A stretch of DNA of 33,742 nt, taken from NCBI GenBank assembly GCA_016758965.1, contig JAEPRB010000343.1, positions 1-33,742 on the forward strand, written 5' to 3'. The translations under genes and the position numbers were made by a program. Positions 12,647-23,067 of the stretch are shown one piece after another. Below the pieces are notes generated by a model. That model ran no database searches, was not told the origin of the DNA, and saw nothing but the letters and a program-made list of their open reading frames with translations. Origin of the DNA: Circinella minor. Taxonomy: Eukaryota > Mucoromycota > Mucoromycetes > Mucorales > Lichtheimiaceae. Position 1 is the stretch's first letter; each line of letters opens with the position of its first letter.

Positions 12647-14179
12647 TAGGTGGTTAAATAACCCTTCCTGATAAAAGCATCTACAAAAACAAGATATTCT
12701 TACTGGTTATAACAACAACACTACGTAGGAATGATTGTTGGTCTGAGCGATTATTGAAGATCAATGACTCCTTTTCTTCTTTTGTTGCAATTTAAGGACC
12801 AAAGAGTGTCTCTTTACATAAAACACCTTAACAACTACACCATTTCAATATATGTAATTCTTCTATGACATATTTGAATCAAGCGAGACCACCCCTTTTG
12901 TTTTTTGTTTATCACAAACCAGTGTCGATTGGTTGTCATAACATATGCTTGGTGTACAGTACGATATATAAAGCGTCAATAAATCAAGAACAAGAAGAAC
13001 CTTAAAAGAAAATTACAAACCCCTAAATGCCATGTTGCGTAACATAAGGAAAATCGTTATTCCAGTCTCTGTTAATTTTATCTAGTGTATACACATAGGT
13101 AGATACCCTAGAACTATGTACAATTATTATTTATATTAAAAGATGAAGATTTTCCATTCGTGAAGAAACTAGTAGGGATAATTGATTGTTTTGAGCTCTT
13201 GTAATGTTATTAACACAACTTATAGTTTTGATCATTCTTATTACATATAAGTATTATTCATATCTCGATTTACAAGCATGCCCATTTATTGGCTCCCATG
13301 GTTCGTTTTGGTGCCAAATTGCGATACGTAGATAAAAAAAAAAAAGATTGTATTTCCTTCTTGACAACATGCAGCAAAAGAGAAGGGTTCGTTTTTACTG
13401 ATCATCAGCAATAATTTGCTTTATTATTTATTTTTAATAATTTAGTCTTACAAGTTAACGTGTTACTGTATTTAATACAAATGCATGTAATAAACGTCAT
13501 ACGTACATTATAAAATAATAAAGTTCGGTTCTATTTTCAATTGTGCCGATACAGTATTCAACATGTAGATCAAAACGTTAAATGGTCTGTGCTGCTATTT
13601 TCTTGTTTCTTGGACAGTAACGTATACGTAAGAAAAGATTGAGAGACAATACTTTAAGCGCTTAAAAAAAAGATGTATATATTATATGATGGTACAAGAA
13701 TAAAGATTAAGAAAAATATATTATCAGAAATAAAGATTCCTCTTTATTTTTGCTTTATAAATTTTAGCTTTTTTCTTAAAAAACAGAATGACCATAACAA
13801 CATTTTAACTAACGACATAGTTATGGAATTTTCAAAGAAGGATACTATCTCTTTTAAAAGTGGTCTAAGCGGATTTTTATTGAATGGGACTCTTTATCAA
13901 CATAATTATAAGATACGATATATACAGTTTGAATGAATTGGGAAAAGACAACACGCAGACATAAAGAAAAAACTAATTAAATGTATACTTTTGTTTATTT
14001 ATTTTCAAGAAGAAAATGGCATTGTTTGGTTTTACAAAATTCAATAATAGTTATACATCAACAACATCAACCGTTCTTTATACTCCACACGTTATAATAT
14101 ATATGTAGATATATAGGTTCAGATAAATAACGGCTACGAGAGCTATCCAATTAGAATAATTTCCATCTGGTAATATCGC

Positions 14180-14697
14180 ACACAGGAGTCATATTATATA
14201 ATTATAATATAACTGCCAATCCATTTTGTACCGCAAGGAAGCGACCACTGCCCATTTGGTGAAGGTCATTCCAGTTTTCCATTTTAAGCTATTATAGAAT
14301 CATATTACAGGTTATGATATTACGCAAAATTCAACAAGACGTTCGAACTGGGTTAAGCTACAGTAAATATGGATTGATGATAGATAAAATAAATGAAAGC
14401 GTGTTTATATAAAGACAAATGATACAAAACAAACTTTAATCTTACTCACCACATGCCCACGTTATTTATTTTTTATATTCACAGTCTGCTACATTTGATG
14501 AAAAAAGGCTCTGTTTGGTCATTATAATCATTGAGAAAATAAAAGACCTTTGTTTACCTGATAGAAAAAAATATATAGAATCATACTTGTATGAATAACT
14601 ACAATGAATAATTCGTGGAATGCAGGTCATAAATATGGAGCTATAACTGACATGACTAATTTATTGTAGCAAGTGTACAAAAATGTGACTCCTGTGT
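14180..14697. repeat. Inverted repeats 518 bp apart, possible small non-autonomous element
   Basis: ACACAGGAGTCA at 14180-14191 has its exact reverse complement at 14686-14697. Extended inward the match is 15 of 16. No flanking target duplication is clear and the interior has no open frame. It could be a small inverted-repeat element or a chance pairing. Confidence 0.25.
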
Positions 14698-15239
14698 ATT
14701 TATTGAAGAAGAAAATTGATTTTATTTGATAGATACGTAAAGAAAAAAAAAATTCAGCTTTTCCCCCGATGTAATTTAGGAAGTCATTGATTGAACTAGC
14801 AATTGACGACTAACATGATACGGATATCAATGGTAAATAACAAATTTTTAATAACTCTAATAACATTTCTAATGATGTCTGTATTATGAGTAGCGAAGAT
14901 GATTAATGTGACTAGTGAAAAAAAAAAAAGAATACCGTCGGTTTTTTGGTGGGAGTCATTACATAAATAAGTCATATTATTTACGTATTTATTAGACAAG
15001 TTTTCGGTATGTATACCATAGATCATTATTCAACTAGCGAGAACTTCTTTTGTCAACAACAGAAAGATATAATAAATACTGGCAATACTATCACTGATTT
15101 GTATAATAAAAACAAATTAACAAAAAATAAAAATCGATACAAGTGGCAGTATTGAGTTCAACAGCTATCATCTCTTTCATCCACATATGTTGTAGCGTAT
15201 TAACAAATGCGTTTAATACGAGCAGTTTTTAAATAATAA

Positions 15240-15449
15240 CGTACCACCAATATAAAAAAAAAAGGTGAGTATTATCGATCCACGAAAAAAAAAACGATTC
15301 ATGGAAAGGGAAAAACAGATAATCTTTTAAAACAGGGACATGAATATACATTACAAGACCATCGAAAGATTTTGAAAGATCTTGAACGTTCAGCCTTCTT
15401 ACGTATGCTCATACGTGCTAAAAATATTACCAAATCAATAGGTAAATAA
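15240..15449 (+). pseudogene. Orphan coding-like segment, weakly ENT-domain-like
   Basis: An open frame of about 69 codons without an ATG reads as ordinary protein in its second half: HEYTLQDHRKILKDLERSAF, continuing with LRMLIRAKNI. A good acceptor (AAAACAG at 15329-15335) precedes the coding-like part and a donor (GGTAAAT at 15441) follows it, so it could be one exon. The pattern ILxxLExxAF..RA with a following TK resembles the start of ENT domains (EMSY-like). I found no matching exons on either side, so it is more likely a relic than an active gene. Confidence in the family is low. Confidence 0.3.
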
Positions 15450-16238
15450 AGAGTTTTTCTAATTTAACAAAACAAACAATGTCAAGTTGCTAGAAGCATA
15501 CAATAACTTCTTAGAGAAACTTGAAACTATTTTGTGAAAACTATATATTCAATTAAAATGGTTTCTATTTATTGCCAATCAAGAGCATTAATATATTGAA
15601 GAAATGCATATTGTAATAATGGTACCAATAAGATTGGTGGGCATGAAATACAGTAATAAATAACAATAAAAATCGTCTATAGAAGTGTATAATAATCACA
15701 TGCTTATTTATCTAATTAGTACCTACGATAAATACTGCCTTTCATGACATGAATTATAAAAATACGTAGACTAATTTAGTAGACCATCTATCAAGACGCT
15801 TTTTTATAATATATAATGCGGATGGTTATACGAGAACAATAAATAGAAAGTATAAACAGTGTATTATTTGGAGATAATGGGTTCGTTGATTTTGAATATA
15901 GTCACTTTTAATAAACTCATCATACAAAGAGTTTATAATTGGGTAAAGTGAAACACAATGAATATCTTTTTCATAACCCTTTCTTTTAATAAAAAAAAAA
16001 AAAAATTCCCTTGTTTTTGTCACATACAATGACAAAGAGAAACGACATGTCATTCTTTTATTTCTGACAGATTTTTATTTTTATTTTTGGCATATGTATC
16101 AGGTTTTGCTGTACGTACTAAAATTGAGAAATTTTGTTAGTTAAATCATCTACCAATCGAAATTGATCATTACTTTTCCATATAAAGAAAAAGAAAACCA
16201 AGTCCTTATTATTCCATATTCTGTTTCAAGAAATAAAT

Positions 16239-16266
16239 GTAAAGAGTAAAGAGTAAAGAGTAAAAA
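16239..16266. repeat. 7-bp tandem repeat (GTAAAGA)
   Basis: Three exact copies of GTAAAGA are followed by a fourth with one change, about 215 bases upstream of the homeodomain-like gene. Confidence 0.85.
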
Positions 16267-16316
16267 CAAAAATAACAAAGATCAAGGACAAAGAAATAAA
16301 AGTATCATTTCTGCAG

Positions 16317-16324
16317 TATATAAG
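16317..16324 (+). promoter_or_regulatory. TATA-box candidate for the homeodomain-like gene
   Basis: TATATAAG lies about 156 bases upstream of the ATG at 16480, and the leader that follows ends in an A24 tract (16454-16477). In such AT-rich DNA the match could be chance. Confidence 0.35.
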
Positions 16325-16479
16325 CTTGCCTTAATATATGTTATTTGAAAAAATGTCTTTTTTTTTTTTCTTTGCTCTTTTTCTGTGTATAGACCAAGAA
16401 GATCATATATTAAAATAGACCGTGTAATTACTAGTAGCAAAACGACCATAAACAAAAAAAAAAAAAAAAAAAAAAAAGC

Positions 16480-17202
16480 ATGACTAATTTATCCACTAAG
16501 CGGTCAAATCAGCATACTCATAATAGTGTCAGTGTTAGCAGCGACACCAGCAAGGATGACAGAATTCACATGGATGACCCTAAAAATGACTTATCCATTA
16601 ATCCATTGACATCAACGACAGTTGTCCGACAAAGAGAAAGTGAGCAAGTAGTAAAGAACGAAAAATCAAGTCAGCAAACTAATGAAACTAAAGACCGTAC
16701 AAATGAAGCGATACCTTTAACGCAGCAACAAAACGACGAGCAAGAAAACTATACAGCAACTGTAAACGTAGATGGCCAGGAATACCAAGAAGTCGAAGAA
16801 GAAGTAACTAGCGATAATAATAACGGTAATAAACGGCGACGTTATTATTATAATGAGCAAACAACGTATCACCTTAAAAAGCTATTTTATGAAACAATTG
16901 GGCATGGGCGCAAACCAACAAGACAAGAGCGACACATACTTCATGAGCAAACCGGTGTCAACCCAAGAAAAATGACTTATTATTTGTCGAATATGAAACG
17001 TCGTCATATTCGCGAATTACAAGAATTCCGTCAACTTATCAATGAAGGTGCTATTGATGGCCGTTATGCATCATATGTAAACTATTGTAACAGGCGTATG
17101 ATAGCCTCTGCATCAACATCTAGACAAGAAGAAGGGAAAGAAGAACAGGGAAAAAATAACAAAGAAAAAGTGGACTGTGAAGAAGAAAATGAAACATCAT
17201 AG
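16480..17202 (+). CDS. Divergent homeodomain-like protein
   Basis: A single exon encodes 240 residues. Residues 1-115 are Ser/Thr/Gln/Asn-rich with acidic stretches (EVEEEVTSD). Residues about 119-178 fit a homeodomain: a basic start (KRRRYYY), a first helix with LKKLFYE, RKPTRQERHIL in the middle helix and TYYLSNMKRRH as the recognition helix. The near-invariant WFxN is changed: Trp48 is Tyr168 and Phe49 is Leu169, but the DNA-contacting Asn51 is kept (Asn171), followed by basic residues. DNA binding is therefore likely but specificity should be unusual. The tail is charged, Glu/Lys-rich and probably disordered. The ATG follows an A24 tract and the context GC-ATG-A. It could be a highly diverged homeobox regulator; mating-type homeodomain proteins of fungi also diverge here, but nothing in the context supports a mating locus. 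Confidence 0.75.
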   Translation: MTNLSTKRSNQHTHNSVSVSSDTSKDDRIHMDDPKNDLSINPLTSTTVVRQRESEQVVKNEKSSQQTNETKDRTNEAIPLTQQQNDEQENYTATVNVDGQEYQEVEEEVTSDNNNGNKRRRYYYNEQTTYHLKKLFYETIGHGRKPTRQERHILHEQTGVNPRKMTYYLSNMKRRHIRELQEFRQLINEGAIDGRYASYVNYCNRRMIASASTSRQEEGKEEQGKNNKEKVDCEEENETS

Positions 17203-17714
17203 CAACAGTGACATTAAAATAAACATAAGTAATAGTCGTATTAGAGATATTTAATTCAAGCTTACCTATGAAGTGTATTATCTAATAAAATAAAGTATAC
17301 TAAGATAGATTGCAGTAAAGTAATTCTCTTTAAACTTACAGTGAGGATATTTCCATATGGTACACATTTCTTAAAAAAAAGGATCATAGGTTGAGATCAT
17401 ATCTTTATCTCTTGATCAAAAAGCATAAGCATGAGCCGCGTTATAACATGACAACATATTTGTCAAGTAACGATGAAAATATAATATATTTATGAAAGGA
17501 ACAATACAACATGACAATAAGCCGGATCACCGAGAAAAAAAAAAACTTTCAAATACCCACACAAGATATGGGCTCAGCTTGCTTTACTCATTCATTTTAA
17601 AACATATCGGAACATGGAAAAATTACGCAGGATAAAGTACTTTTCGTCTTCTTTTTTCCACTCCTACTCGAAACGTTTCAGAAAGCAAAAAAAAAAGGAA
17701 AAACCTAATATATA
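17203..17714. other. Intergenic spacer
   Basis: The spacer lies between the homeodomain-like gene and CHMP1, both on the plus strand. It is AT-rich with short A runs. A minus-strand open frame overlapping 17623-17985 crosses CHMP1 exons and is a shadow. Confidence 0.6.
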
Positions 17715-18057
17715 ATGAGTGGCCTTGAAAGTAAGTCAAATGCTCTTTATACATTGAATCATATTTTCGGTGCCGATGTATACTAATGTAAAAATAATCA
17801 CTTTGTAGAGAATTTGTTTCAATTAAAGGTAAAAAGCATTTTGAGAGCAAAAAAAAAGAAGGGGCGAAAGAAGTAAAAGAAAGGACGCCAATAAACCATT
17901 GGTTTTTTGTTTTCAACCTTATACTAAATTTCAAATGCTGGTCAATTGTATACTTCATGTCTATAATTAGTTTACAGCGAAACAATTAAACAAGCAATCA
18001 AAACGATGTCAAAAAGACGAAGGTGTTGAAAAAGCAAAGTTGAAAAAGGTAAAAGCT

Positions 18058-18106
<49 letters not shown>

Positions 18107-18858
18107 GTATTAGTCGTCCTGATGATCAAGTATGATATGTATTATATGCATGGGCGATTTATAGGCTATACAAGACGGTAATATGGAAGGTGCACGCATT
18201 TACGCGTCCAACGCCATTCGAAAAAAGAATGAATCTTTGAATTTACTTCGATTATCTTCTCGAATTGATGCCGTAGCAAGCCGGGTACAAACTGCAGTAA
18301 CCATGCGTAAGGTAATGATACTATATATGTTTCTATATGAAAGCTCGAGAAAAGGGAGGTAAAGAAAAATATTGTTTATCTTAAAAATTAAATTATTTAT
18401 TACATTATAGGTCACTACTTCTATGGCCAGTGTGGTAAAAGGAATGGATCGAGCGATGGAATCAATGAATCTAGAAAAGGTACCACAAAGGAAATATGAT
18501 ATGAGGATTTTAGAACACCAAGGTTACTGATATATATATATGAATGTATGTGTGTATGTGTGTATGTGTATAATACATTTAGATATCGATGGTAATGGAT
18601 AAATTTGAGTCACAGTTTGAAGATCTGGATGTACAAACAGAATATATGGAAGGGGCAATGGCAGGTACCACTACCATGACGACACCACAAAATGAAGTAG
18701 AAACACTGATGCAACAAGTAGCCGATGAGCATGGTTTGGAATTGAATCAAGAACTTGGCCAACTTGAGCCAAGCAAAACACTTGGTGAAACTACCAAACA
18801 AAAGGAACGTGATGAAGACGCTTTATTGACAGAACGTTTGAAGGCTTTACGACAATAA
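17715..18858 (+). CDS. DID2: ESCRT-III subunit CHMP1 / Did2 (Vps46)
   Basis: Six exons (17715-17730, 17809-17828, 17971-18048, 18165-18311, 18411-18479, 18583-18858) join in phase to 201 residues, typical for CHMP1. The first two exons are only 16 and 20 nt and were found by matching the conserved N-terminus MSGLEKNLFQLK; a TACTAAT branch site sits before exon 2. Family landmarks follow in order: the basic helix ([11 protein letters not shown]), [34 protein letters not shown], the LDVQT segment and [16 protein letters not shown] [11 protein letters not shown]. At the extreme C-terminus is the MIT-interacting motif [11 protein letters not shown], which recruits the Vps4 AAA ATPase. The protein assembles on endosomes and promotes Vps4-driven disassembly of ESCRT-III in multivesicular-body sorting. 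Intron 3 carries a CA/TA microsatellite. Nothing suggests inactivation. Confidence 0.96.
18058..18106. repeat. Compound (CA)n(TA)n microsatellite in CHMP1 intron 3
   Basis: About eleven CA units run directly into about thirteen TA units inside the 116-nt third intron, making up a large part of it. Confidence 0.95.
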
Positions 18859-19014
18859 TTATAGGGAGGCTTTTATCTTTCCAATCTTTATTTCTTTTCT
18901 ATATAATTATATATATATATATATATACACTATGTACACACATATTTCTTTTTATCAATGACGATGGATTTAAATATTAGTCATTTATTGTATATGATAT
19001 CATTTTCCCATCCA

Positions 19015-19045
<31 letters not shown>

Positions 19046-19626
19046 CACTTTAAAATTTGTCAAAAATAACCGTATATGATATGTGATGAAAATAAAAAGA
19101 GAGAGAATGAAAGACAATGAATAATGGACTATCTATTTTGAAATAACTGAAGCAAGGAGTTTATAATGGATAATAGCTCCTTACGATAAAAATAAGAATA
19201 CTACCACTCCGAACAGGAACTTTTCTTTATTGTTTGTAAAACAATAGTCATTCCTCTCTTTTTTTTTTTTTTTACTCCTGAAATGGCAAAATTGTTACTT
19301 AATACATGACAACCTGGTTTTTTTTTATATATTTTTTTTTTGTATTTCTATAACCAGTCAATCGAGTTAAAAAAAAAAAGGAAAGGTGTTTCCTCTATCT
19401 CCCTTCCTGTTGTTTACTATATATTTTTATCACACAAAAGAGAAATAGTAAATAGCCTGACAGGGTCCTCATAACCCTAAACCCCTCCCCCCCTTTTTTT
19501 TTTATTGAGCACGTAAATCGCCTTGTGGAATCCTAACGTTTTTTTTCTCTCTTTTTCATTTTTTCTTTATTATTTTAATTTCTTTTAGGTATCAGACCAT
19601 ATAAAGAAAAAAGTTATTTGTATACC
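18859..19626. other. Intergenic spacer with TA repeats and homopolymers
   Basis: Contains TA dinucleotide runs near 18908-18927 and 19021-19045, several T and A tracts, and a C7T12 run near 19488-19503. A TTTTAG at about 19584 just before the next gene could be the acceptor of an intron in its 5' UTR, but this is not proven. Confidence 0.6.
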
Positions 19627-20601
19627 ATGAAGGCAACAACTTCGGCTCACTTCCCTTCTACTACTCCTACAGACATAAATACAAATAAACCATCCTTTCA
19701 AATTGACTTTGAAACATGGAAACCTCTTTCAACGAGTAATTCTTTTTCCAAAGATCTTATCCGACAGTTTGATTTAAAACGGTCATTACTTAATCCCAAT
19801 ATTAGTGTAAGTATATAGCGAGGAAAAGGACGAGAGGATGAGGATGAGGGTGAGGTGAAAACATCTAAACAGAGACATGACGAGTAACTAATGCTTAAAA
19901 AAACTACATTAAAGAATAATGATGATAAAGAAATAAAAGAAGATGACAACTACCAAAAAGATCATAGTATTATTCAACAAAAAGATAATACTGTTGTTCT
20001 TGGAAGAAACAATAAAAGCAACAACAATAATGATGAGAGTTATAATAGCAATGACAATCACCACAATGGAATAGATAATTGTACAACGCCACCATCAACA
20101 ACAACTCCGGTTGACAGGAGTATCAAGAGTGATTTGACATCCAGGAGTAATCATAATAATAATAATACTAATAGTACATCAAAACACAAAGGATTAAATC
20201 AAAATTTATTACGCAAGTCATCTCAATACTTTCGGCAACGCATGATGAAAATCAAGATGAATAATAACAAGAATATGAAAGAACCACCTGTAGCATCAAT
20301 AACTACAGTCAATAATAACTCCGTTGAACTTAACGATAATACACTGATACTCCATTATCCTCCTAGACCGTTACAGTATTCACCTGAAGTTCATTCACTT
20401 GCCAATAATAATAATGCAAAGAAGCGACAATCTTTACCGTCTACTTTTGGTTCTACAACGACTAACGACGATAGCAGCAACAACACTAAATCCAAACAAC
20501 GTGTTAACAATATTAGTATTAATGAACAGAAAAAACGACCCAAGTCCTATCAACCTGATAAACGCAGGTCTTTTATCATTCGTAGTTTGTTACACCGATA
20601 A
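19627..20601 (+). CDS. Asn/Ser/Thr-rich protein of unknown function
   Basis: Two exons (19627-19806 and 19915-20601) join in phase 0 across a 108-nt GTAAGT..AAG intron with a GTAACTAAT branch-site match, giving 288 residues. I do not recognise the family. Exon 1 holds an ordered-looking stretch (FQIDFETWKPL, then SFSKDLIRQFDLKRSLL). Most of exon 2 is low-complexity Asn/Asp/Ser/Lys from AAT/AAC triplets. It also has islands that look conserved: the basic RKSSQYFRQRMMKIKM, the Pro-rich LHYPPRPLQYSPEVHSL and the basic C-terminal end KRRSFIIRSLLHR. No membrane segment or signal peptide is visible. The short motif PPRPLQYSP and basic clusters with Ser suggest a phosphoregulated adaptor or regulator, but this is a guess. 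Confidence 0.6.
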
Positions 20602-20944
20602 AAATAAACAATGAAAATAATAAATTCATTAACAATGAAATTTTATATGAAAAACGGAAGAGTTGAGTATAACAGAGTTACACACCTGGTTTATTCAAGT
20701 GGAGCCACAAATACTGTTTTGTGTATATGTGTGTGCTTTCAGCTGAGTGGCGGCCAATTAGAGATACAATGAAAAAAAAAAAAAAAACAGTGATCATTTA
20801 TCAACGGATGGTTTTTTCTTTTTCATCTTTCTTTTTCTCTTGCCCACTTTTCTTCCCTTTTCTTCCTATTTTTCGGTCTTTTTAATTGAAATTATAAAAC
20901 CAAATATTATTACCTATATCAAAATAACAAATATATTTTAAATC
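20602..20944. other. Intergenic spacer upstream of TVP18
   Basis: AT-rich with an A15-type tract near 20772-20786 and pyrimidine-rich stretches near 20815-20880 just before the TVP18 ATG, as often seen in fungal promoters. No gene is seen. Confidence 0.6.
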
Positions 20945-22576
20945 ATGGGTGCTTGCGATGAAGTAACATCGAGAAACTTTTCTCTTTATGGTCAATGGTA
21001 AGCATAATCATCCATCTCGTAGTACATATCATATCCTATATGACAACATACATGCCTATCGTTATCCTTTCAACTGAAAAAAAAAAGAAGAAAATCAACA
21101 CATCAAAATTCTTTGTTACTGAATCTTTTCTTTTCTTTTTGCGTTTTTCCGTCGTATAACAACGATTTATTATTTACTCATGGGATTTAAGGCTCGGTAT
21201 CATATCAGTAATTTGTAAGGTTTTTTTTTTTCTTTTCCCAAAAACATTGGATGATAAAAATAATATGCTGATGCGTTTCATTTTTCATAGTGTTGATTGC
21301 TTTAGGAATTGTCCAATTTTTGGATCATATAGTATTTAGCATTGTCGGCTGGTCAGTATTAAAAAGAAATTTGTTTTATCCGCGTCCATTCTGGGCGGGA
21401 AAATCATCGGACCCTATCCTCTTAACACTTTTTTTTCTTGTGTAAATTCGTATACATAGAATAAAAGATTAGAATTACTAACGTGATTATATATAATGAT
21501 ATTGATAGGGTGATTGCATTAATTTTGTTATTTGTCGAAATTCCATTATGTCTTAAGGTAAAATATAAAAAAGAAAAAACTTTCTTTTTTTTTTTTTTTT
21601 TTTGAGATAAAGAGGGAGAAGGGGACCGGGAGCTTGGCATTTTTTTTTTTTTTTTGGTTCTCCGGCGTGTTTAAACTCTATTGTTGTTGTTGGTGTATGC
21701 TTTTTTATATCTGACTTGTATATATTTCCCTATATGTACAATTTTTTCTGTAGTGTTGTCCGACAAGTCCTAAATTGTAAATGACAAATAAATTCAGGGT
21801 GCAAGTTGTCAAGATTTAATAGTATTTACTGACACACTATGATGATCTTTCTTTTATATTAATAATATAGTGACGGTTTTATTACATATTTCGAAAACTG
21901 TTGGTTTCGAGCAGCTATGTATTTGGTGTAAGTATACTTAATTTTTGAATATTACATCATCATCATCATCATCATGAATATTAAAACATCCAGTCAAAGG
22001 CTTGAGAATATATATACACATAAGGGGGAAAATTATAATAAAAAAGAAAGTTTCTTAATGGGGTTCTTCACAGAAAAAAAATAAAAATCTAATGGATTAT
22101 TATTTTATTTTAGGTTTTCGGTTGTCATGTTTTTGTCTAACTTGATGAACACGGGTCCGTTGATTGCAGCAGCTGTTTGCTTACTATTAGCTGCCATTTG
22201 TTATGGTAAGGAGTTCAAAAGATGAAGAAAGAGAAAGAAAATAAAAATTAGATCGTCTCGGGGAAAAGGGGCGGGGGAGATGTAAAAAGAAAAGTTGTGG
22301 AAGGGGTTATTTTATAAGTATCTTTATGTAATTATTATTTATTTATTTTTTTCAACTTGGATAATAATAATAATGATGATGCTATAATATTTATTATAAT
22401 AATTTAGGTGCTGGTGCTGCAACTGGTCAAAGTTTTGCTAGTTCAAAGTAAGTTAATAAAATTATTATTAATGCAAGGAACTTTACAGAAAAAGAGAGTA
22501 AAAAAAAAAAAAAAAACTAACATTTTGATGTTTATTTAGGTACCTTGGTGGAACAGGTGTTGATAATGTCGTGTAA
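20945..22576 (+). CDS. TVP18: TVP18 family Golgi membrane protein
   Basis: Nine exons (20945-20997, 21192-21214, 21291-21351, 21509-21557, 21754-21776, 21871-21927, 22114-22205, 22408-22447, 22540-22576) join in phase at every junction to 144 residues. Exons are as small as 23 nt, so no single open frame shows the gene. The joined protein opens with the family hallmark SRNFSLYGQW and has four hydrophobic helices: LGIISVILLIALGIVQF, VIALILLFVEIPLCL, AAMYLVFSVVMFLSN and AAAVCLLLAAICYGAG. The cytosolic loop contains CCPTSPKF and FENCWFRA, as in yeast Tvp18 and the related Flower proteins. It is expected in late-Golgi vesicle membranes; its exact role is not well known. The C-terminus (YLGGTGVDNVV) is short. 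The match across four helices and the loop is good. Confidence 0.9.
21955..21975. repeat. (CAT)7 microsatellite in TVP18 intron
   Basis: Seven perfect CAT units lie in the intron between exons 6 and 7. Confidence 0.95.
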
Positions 22577-23067
22577 AACGCTGTTTCTGTAAATTTACCT
22601 TAATTGTATACTCTCTGTTATTATTTACATGTAGAAAAAAAAAAAAGAAATATACATAATATATATAATATTTCACTCTCTCTCTCTCTTTATCTATTAT
22701 CATCACATACTTTCTGTCTACCAATCACCATCTAACTTTTCTCTCTTTCTTTATATGTAAAATATAAATATATCATTTTTTAAAAGGAGTTCTTTTTTCT
22801 TTTAATTCTTCCCCCCCCTATAAATCGAAACAGAATAAGTGTAAACAAGGGATCGGGATTATTATCAATAATATAGTAAACACATATGTTTGTATATTGA
22901 TATATGTGCCTATGTTAATATCTATAAACGTGCTCTCTTTTTTTTTTTTTTTTTTTATAAAAAAGTAATGTTTTGCGAAGAGAAATTGTTTTTTTTTTTC
23001 TTTCTTATTTATATTTTTTTCTTACTTTTATACACTTTTTTTAAAAATAAAATAAAATAGGAATATT
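22577..23067. other. Intergenic spacer, tropomyosin promoter region
   Basis: Contains CT repeats near 22676-22690, a T18-type tract near 22939-22956 and a TATAAAA-like box right after it, about 110 bases before the tropomyosin ATG. No gene is seen. Confidence 0.5.

Larger units (their letters stand above)
11655..16479. other. 4.8-kb gene-poor gap between divergent transcription-factor genes
   Basis: Forkhead and homeodomain genes point away from each other across this gap, so it holds both promoters. It has many A/T tracts, about ten TACGTA palindromes, a T8-A19 palindrome (12620-12646), a pair of inverted repeats 518 bp apart (14180-14697) and an orphan coding-like segment (15240-15449). 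The open frame at 13673-13936 (87 codons) is not recognisable and is probably chance. Confidence 0.6.

Noticed and set aside
13673..13936. 87-codon plus-strand open frame
   Set aside because: Composition is Ile/Lys/Phe/Asn as expected from AT-rich chance; no motif, no splice partners.
17623..17985. 120-codon minus-strand open frame
   Set aside because: Antisense to the first CHMP1 exons and introns, which are well supported.
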